In this document: positions 59,758 through 64,000 of the stretch, piece after piece
Layout of the letters: each line of letters opens with the position of its first letter
Position numbering within the stretch: the first letter of the stretch is position 1
Assembly: GCA_014529385.2 (NCBI GenBank)
Contig: CM043954.1
Coordinates: 90,857,747-90,921,746, forward strand
From: Adiantum capillus-veneris
Taxonomy: Eukaryota > Streptophyta > Polypodiopsida > Polypodiales > Pteridaceae
Direction of reading: 5' to 3'
Length of the DNA stretch: 64,000 nt
The notes under the pieces: generated by a model
What the model was told of the DNA's origin: nothing
The model's input: the letters and a program-made list of their open reading frames with translations, nothing else
Databases searched by the model: none
Made by a program: the position numbers and the translations under genes

Positions 59758-60066
59758 TGCCTTTACTTTAACTCTATGTGGTCAAAGGGTCGTCACATTC
59801 GTACGTGCAACATTGACGAGCGTAGAACCACCATGGATTGTGCCATCATGAGCAACATTGACACAGACGGTGATGAAGCCAGGTACTGCGGAGCTATTGA
59901 AAGGATACTAAAGGTTAATTTTAGAACCTTTCATACCTTCATCTTCGAGTGCAAGTGGTTTGCAAATGTGTTTAGACAACATGAGAATGGCCTCTACATG
60001 ATGGACTCTAGTGTGCATCACACAGGGAGGTATGGCAATTTAGTTTTACCGCGCAATTGTGAGCAT
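59758..60066 (+). pseudogene. TNP2-type transposase exon (DUF4216, first part)
   Basis: The acceptor TTTTGTAG overlaps the target duplication of the minus-strand copia element. The frame reads MWSKGRHIRTCNIDERRTTMD, then DEARYCGAIERILKV and FHTFIFECKWFANV. This matches DUF4216 (YYG.I..I.E....VVLFKCDWF). The exon ends after NCEH at a GTGAGT donor (60067). Confidence 0.82.
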
Positions 60067-60151
60067 GTGAGTGACATGTACCTTTTTTATTCTTATTTGC
60101 TTGTAGCATTAATTATACCAATGTTACTCACTTTGAGCTTCTCTTTTATAG

Positions 60152-60522
60152 GTAATCTATATTCCATCAATCCACCAACCAAAACTTTGGTTCGTAATTC
60201 TCGTAACACCTCGAGGGAGAACCATTTTTTCCACTAATGAAGTGGAGATCATCTTCGACCCTCTTCCACCTCTGACTTTGGATGAGGTGGAGACAAAAGA
60301 GAGGGAGGTTGATGAATCAAGTCCGGTGGCGGCAAGTCTTAACGAGGATGATTGTCATGCATGATGATGAAGATGATGAGATGGAGGATGACGAACTCGA
60401 AGATGATGAAGCCAATGCAGCCACAAACGACAATTCCGTTTCTCTCTTTATTGATTTAGGAGCCATGGGCTTAGAATTGGATGATGCCTCATGTAGGGAT
60501 CTTTTGGAAGATGATTCATAAA
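60152..60522 (+). pseudogene. TNP2-type transposase last exon (DUF4216 end and acidic tail), frameshifted
   Basis: After a TTTTATAG acceptor the frame reads VIYIPSIHQPKLWFVILVTPRGR, the second half of DUF4216, and stops at about 60364. One base out of frame an acidic tail continues (HDDEDDEMEDDELEDDE, LFIDLGAMGLELDDA) to TAA at 60520. A single-base shift near 60355 explains the change. Confidence 0.78.
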
Positions 60523-61701
60523 CATTTTGCAGTTATGAAGTTTTTTGGTCGTGTAATCCATTCAGCTCTCTCTCCCCCCTCTTCCTCTCTCTAAATTTGT
60601 AAACATGCTCAATTATTTTAATCAATTGACAATGATTAATTTAATTGTAACCAAGTGTAATCTTATTATCCCCCCCCCTCTCTCTATCTCTCTTTCTCTT
60701 TCTTTCTTTTTTCTTTTTTAAATTTAAAAATTTCATACAATATTCTTTAATTTTTATTGACAAGAGGGAAACACCAAAATTCAAAGGGGGAGGGATGTTT
60801 AAGTTAGAATTTGAAAGTTTAGGCGCTAATTTTTTTCCGAAAATAAACGCGATAATAACAACGATAAGAAACACGGTAATAAACACAAAAACAATCGTGG
60901 TAATAATTTAAACAAAACCCTCCCCTCCCCCCCGCCCTCCTCTCTTCTCTCTCTAGCTGAGTTTGTACTTCTCTCTACAAAATGCGATAAAACAGCGCGA
61001 TAAACACTTGGAGATTTTCATAGTGGGCCGGCCACTCCCACATGCACACATTAAAATCCAAAAACGTTCAAATGCCACATGTAGAACATCCAACAATTCA
61101 ATTCCATGATAATCTTTGCTTTTTCTTATGCCCTTATATATGAGTGTTATATTAATTGACCTCATGAAAATATAAAGCATATAAAATATTAATGAGAGTT
61201 TAAGAATTGATCTAATTCTTCTATAAATATATCAATCAAACAAATTACACAATAAAATGATGTACGCTATTAAACGAAAGAAATTCATAATATCTTTATG
61301 ACAAAAATGAATATTGAAAATATATAAATCTAATCCCTATTAATAATACATGCACTAAAGTAAAAAAGTGACACTTCCATATCAAAACAAAAAGTTGAAA
61401 AAATACTTGAAAAATTCTAAAGATAATCCTTAATAATAATACATGCACTAAAGTAATAAGGTGACATTTGCATATCAAAACCAAATGTTGAAAATCTTAG
61501 TGGTGAAAAAATTCTTTCATTTAAAGATAATTTATAAACTTCTAATTAGTAAATAAAATTTTACAAGAAAAAAGTATGTTTTAAATCAAAAGGTTGACAA
61601 GAAAATCATTACCTTGATTACCTAATACCAATTTTTGGAACGGAGCAAGAGGAGGCATGCCACTTGGCATCCGTTGATTTGTTTGAAGAATTAATGAGGA
61701 T

Positions 61702-61702
<1 letters not shown>
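60523..61702. other. non-coding stretch after the CACTA gene
   Basis: Probably the 3' UTR and subterminal region of the CACTA element at first. GCGATAA-type motifs recur near 60848-60905 and 60980-61005, as might be expected of CACTA subterminal repeats, but no TAGTG terminus was recognised. Beyond that the sequence is AT-rich, with a duplicated CTAATAATACATGCACTAAAG-like block near 61340 and 61435. Confidence 0.45.
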
Positions 61703-61742
<40 letters not shown>

Positions 61743-61934
61743 AAGCAAAGCAATTGCCACGGAGCAAGTGCAGAGCAGAGGTAATTCGTTACCTTGATTA
61801 TCTAATACAAATTTATTTTCTATAGGCTTGCTTTCCGGGGAGAGAGAGGCATGCAGGGCGTGCATCTTGCTCTGCAGAGAGTACGAACTACTGCACTGTT
61901 TATTCCTTGTTGCCCAAAGACGGACTGCGGGGGG

Positions 61935-61994
<60 letters not shown>
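61703..61994. repeat. two GA microsatellites
   Basis: GA arrays lie at 61703-61741 and 61937-61994, the second following a short poly-G run. TTACCTTGATTA.CTAATAC.AATTT occurs before each array, suggesting that the blocks are duplicated. Confidence 0.9.
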
Positions 61995-61998
<4 letters not shown>

Positions 61999-62157
61999 TT
62001 GGGTCCTCTAGCTCCCAGCTGCATGGCAGACGACGTCTCAGCAGACTAGTCCGTAAAAGAGGAGAAGCACACTAAGGCGCAGAGAGAGAGAGGGGACTGC
62101 TGCGTCCACGACAGCGGGAACAAGAGTCTACGTGTAGGTAAATCTATGATCTTCAGG

Positions 62158-62463
62158 AAACTATCCCAAGAGACCTTAAAGATCTAGCCGACGGGAGTTG
62201 AACTCAAGAGAGAGAGAGAGAGAGACAGAGTGCAGTCTGCAGTCGCAAGATGCTAATATAGACAAAATAATAATAATTCACGATGATATTGTTAGTCTAA
62301 GAGACTTTTAATGTTGTAAGAAACTATCCCAAGAGACCTTAAACATCTAGCCGCCGAGGAGCTGTTGAACTCAAGAGAGAGAGAGATAGAGTGCAGTCTG
62401 CAATCGCAAGATGCTAATATAGACAAAAAAAATAAAATCCACAATGGTACTGTTAGTCTAAGG
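62158..62463. repeat. tandem duplication with period of about 163 bp
   Basis: AAACTATCCCAAGAGACCTT begins at 62158 and 62321. Both copies carry a GA tract, TGCAGTCTGCARTCGCAAG and GTTAGTCTAAG. No gene was seen. Confidence 0.85.
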
Positions 62464-62708
62464 CTTTTTGATTATACTGTTGAGTAGTAGCCAATTACTT
62501 TTTTGAAGTAATTCATGAAGATATTGTTAGACAAAGGCTTTTCGATTTTCTAGCTACCTCCAAAAGTGTGTGTGTGTGGGGGGGGGGGGGGGGGAGAGAG
62601 AGGCCGCGTGCATCTTGAGTAATTCATGATCATATTGTTAGTCTAAGGCTTTTCGATTATACTGTTGCCAATTACTTTTTTGAAGTAATTCACGATGATA
62701 TTGTTAGT
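62457..62708. repeat. second duplicated block with period of about 186 bp
   Basis: CTAAGGCTTTT.GATTATACTG...CCAATTACTTTTTTGAAGTAATTCA...GATATTGTTAG (dots mark differences) is present at about 62457-62530 and 62643-62708. The copies are separated by a GT/poly-G/GA tract at 62566-62602. Confidence 0.8.
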
Positions 62709-63049
62709 GGCCATGCTAGTCCTTTCTTAAAAAATACTGCATGCATGCTTGTTCCTTGAATCAAATGTAAGAAAGCGAAGCTAACAAACTATCGTCATTA
62801 AAAAAAAAAAAAGATTTTACTAAAAAAACTAGCCCCTCTAACACTAGAGGAAAAGCATAAGTCCCCCTTCAACACTGGAGGGGATGAAAGTGGCAGGGGA
62901 AAGGCACATTCCTTACGGTATTATAAAAAATGTGGAGAATTGTGCCAACTCCACACCATACTTATGTATGGTTTTTTTTTTCCACAACACACCAGCATTC
63001 TGTGCAGGATGTTTGCACATAAAACACTAGCATTTTGCACATGCATGAT
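62709..63049. other. non-coding stretch
   Basis: AT-rich with poly-A and poly-T runs. No gene or paired repeat was recognised. Confidence 0.5.
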
Positions 63050-64000
63050 GCTGTATTGTACGGTTTACTGCAACAAATAATTCCATGTTGTCAATTAACG
63101 CAAAACTTCTGCATTGCCTTTTTTTATTGAGAAACTATATTTCCTTAACACTGTCATTAGTTGGTGATTTAGTGATGAAGGTTGCTCATCTATTATGCAG
63201 TACTATGATGTTGTTGTTGAAAATCCAGGGATCAATTGATTTCTAGTATATTGTTTACTATCATCAATTTATCGTTCCAAGTTTAGAGGTCGTTTTTTTT
63301 CTGTATACATATCAATTTAGGGTATTAAGAAGAAAAGTGAACTTTTTTTTTGTGTACAGATCAATTTAGTGTATTAAGAAGAAAACCGAATTGTATTTCT
63401 GTTTTTGGGTAGATGTGAAGGACTGTATAACTCTCCAAAAGCCTGATCACTTCGACATCAATCGTCCTCTCGATTGCAAATGTCATGCTCTCCCATTCAC
63501 ACACTATAGGTATCATCTCATTCGTGCACGCCCCCGTCTTAAACTGTAAAATTGAATTTACTTCTGTTGTGGCGTAAATATAGAGACCTATATGACACTC
63601 CAAAAGCCCGATCACGTCGACATCAACTGTCTTATTGATTGCAAATGTCGTCATCTCCCATTTGTGTACGTCCAGGTGCATGTTGCTGTATTGTACGGTT
63701 TACTGCAACAAATAATTCCATGCTGTCCAATTAATACAAAACTTCTGCATTGCCTTTTTTTTTGAGAAACCATATTTCCTTAACACTCTGTCATTAGTTG
63801 GTGATTCAGTGATCAAGGTTGCTCATCTATTATGCAGTACTATAATGTTGTTGTTGAAAATCCAGGGATCAATTGATTGCTAGTATATTTTTTAGTATTA
63901 TCAATTTATCGTTCCAAGTTTAGAGGTCGTTTTTCTGTACATATCAATTTAGGGTATTAAGAAAAAAAATGATTTTTTTTTTGTGTATATTCAATTTAGG
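63050..64000. repeat. large tandem duplication with period of about 635 bp, cut by the window edge
   Basis: GCTGTATTGTACGGTTTACT at 63050 recurs at 63685. The following 300 bp match closely (CCATATTTCCTTAACACT, GTTGGTGATTYAGTGAT, TTATCGTTCCAAGTTTAGAG, CAATTTAGGGTATTAAG). The second copy continues past 64000. Confidence 0.92.
63361..63681 (-). other. 106-codon ORF with two internal repeats, unknown
   Basis: The open frame contains two related halves of about 54 residues: TFAINKTVDVDVIGLLECHI and TFAIERTIDVEVIRLLESYT, each followed by an IY..TE pattern. The DNA repeats at a spacing of about 164 bp. Substitutions between the halves are often conservative, which hints at past coding selection, but I do not recognise the family. 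It may be a fragment of a larger repeat protein gene within the duplicated block. Confidence 0.35.

Overview
This window is nuclear DNA of a plant, most likely a seed plant with a large, repeat-rich genome. The reasons are the initiator-tRNA-Met type primer sites (TGGTATCAGAGC), Ty1/copia and Ty3/gypsy elements, an L1-type LINE, a CACTA (En/Spm) transposase gene with short GT-AG introns, long CT/CA microsatellites, and two exons of an NRT1/PTR-family (NPF) transporter. Those two exons are the only recognisable host gene; I cannot name the species. Nothing looks bacterial, viral or organellar. Almost every transposon ORF is broken.

Layout. 1-2431: 5' part of a minus-strand LTR element (LTR, primer site, broken gag). 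4389-4901: first two exons of an NPF gene on the minus strand. 5-13.4 kb: non-coding, with many microsatellites, a 140-bp tandem duplication and a 0.5-kb inverted-repeat element (9.6-10.1 kb). 13459-19890: an essentially full-length LINE flanked by an 18-bp target-site duplication; its reverse-transcriptase ORF carries a 218-bp MITE (16840-17057). 20449-21353: a lone LTR-like segment with a different type of primer site.

From 21.66 to 60.52 kb the base layer is the 3' half of a CACTA TNP2-type transposase gene, split into at least five exons by introns whose native lengths are 82-91 bp. Its first visible intron received a Ty3/gypsy chromodomain element (21935-42596). That element was then hit twice: about 6.6 kb sits inside its 5' LTR at a CA repeat, and a Ty1/copia element (about 31253-36306) sits inside its gag. 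The third visible intron received a minus-strand Ty1/copia element (43536-59747, TSD TATTT). Its integrase was then split by a second, plus-strand Ty1/copia element (46250-57393). The leader of this inner copia holds 5.5 kb of non-coding DNA with imperfect terminal inverted repeats, which contains a 217-bp nested palindrome at 49.7 kb. The order of insertion can be read from the nesting alone.

60.5-64 kb is non-coding, with GA microsatellites and three sets of local tandem duplications, the last with a period of about 635 bp. Identity percentages and difference counts given here were made by eye. No database search was possible, so families are named from conserved motifs only.
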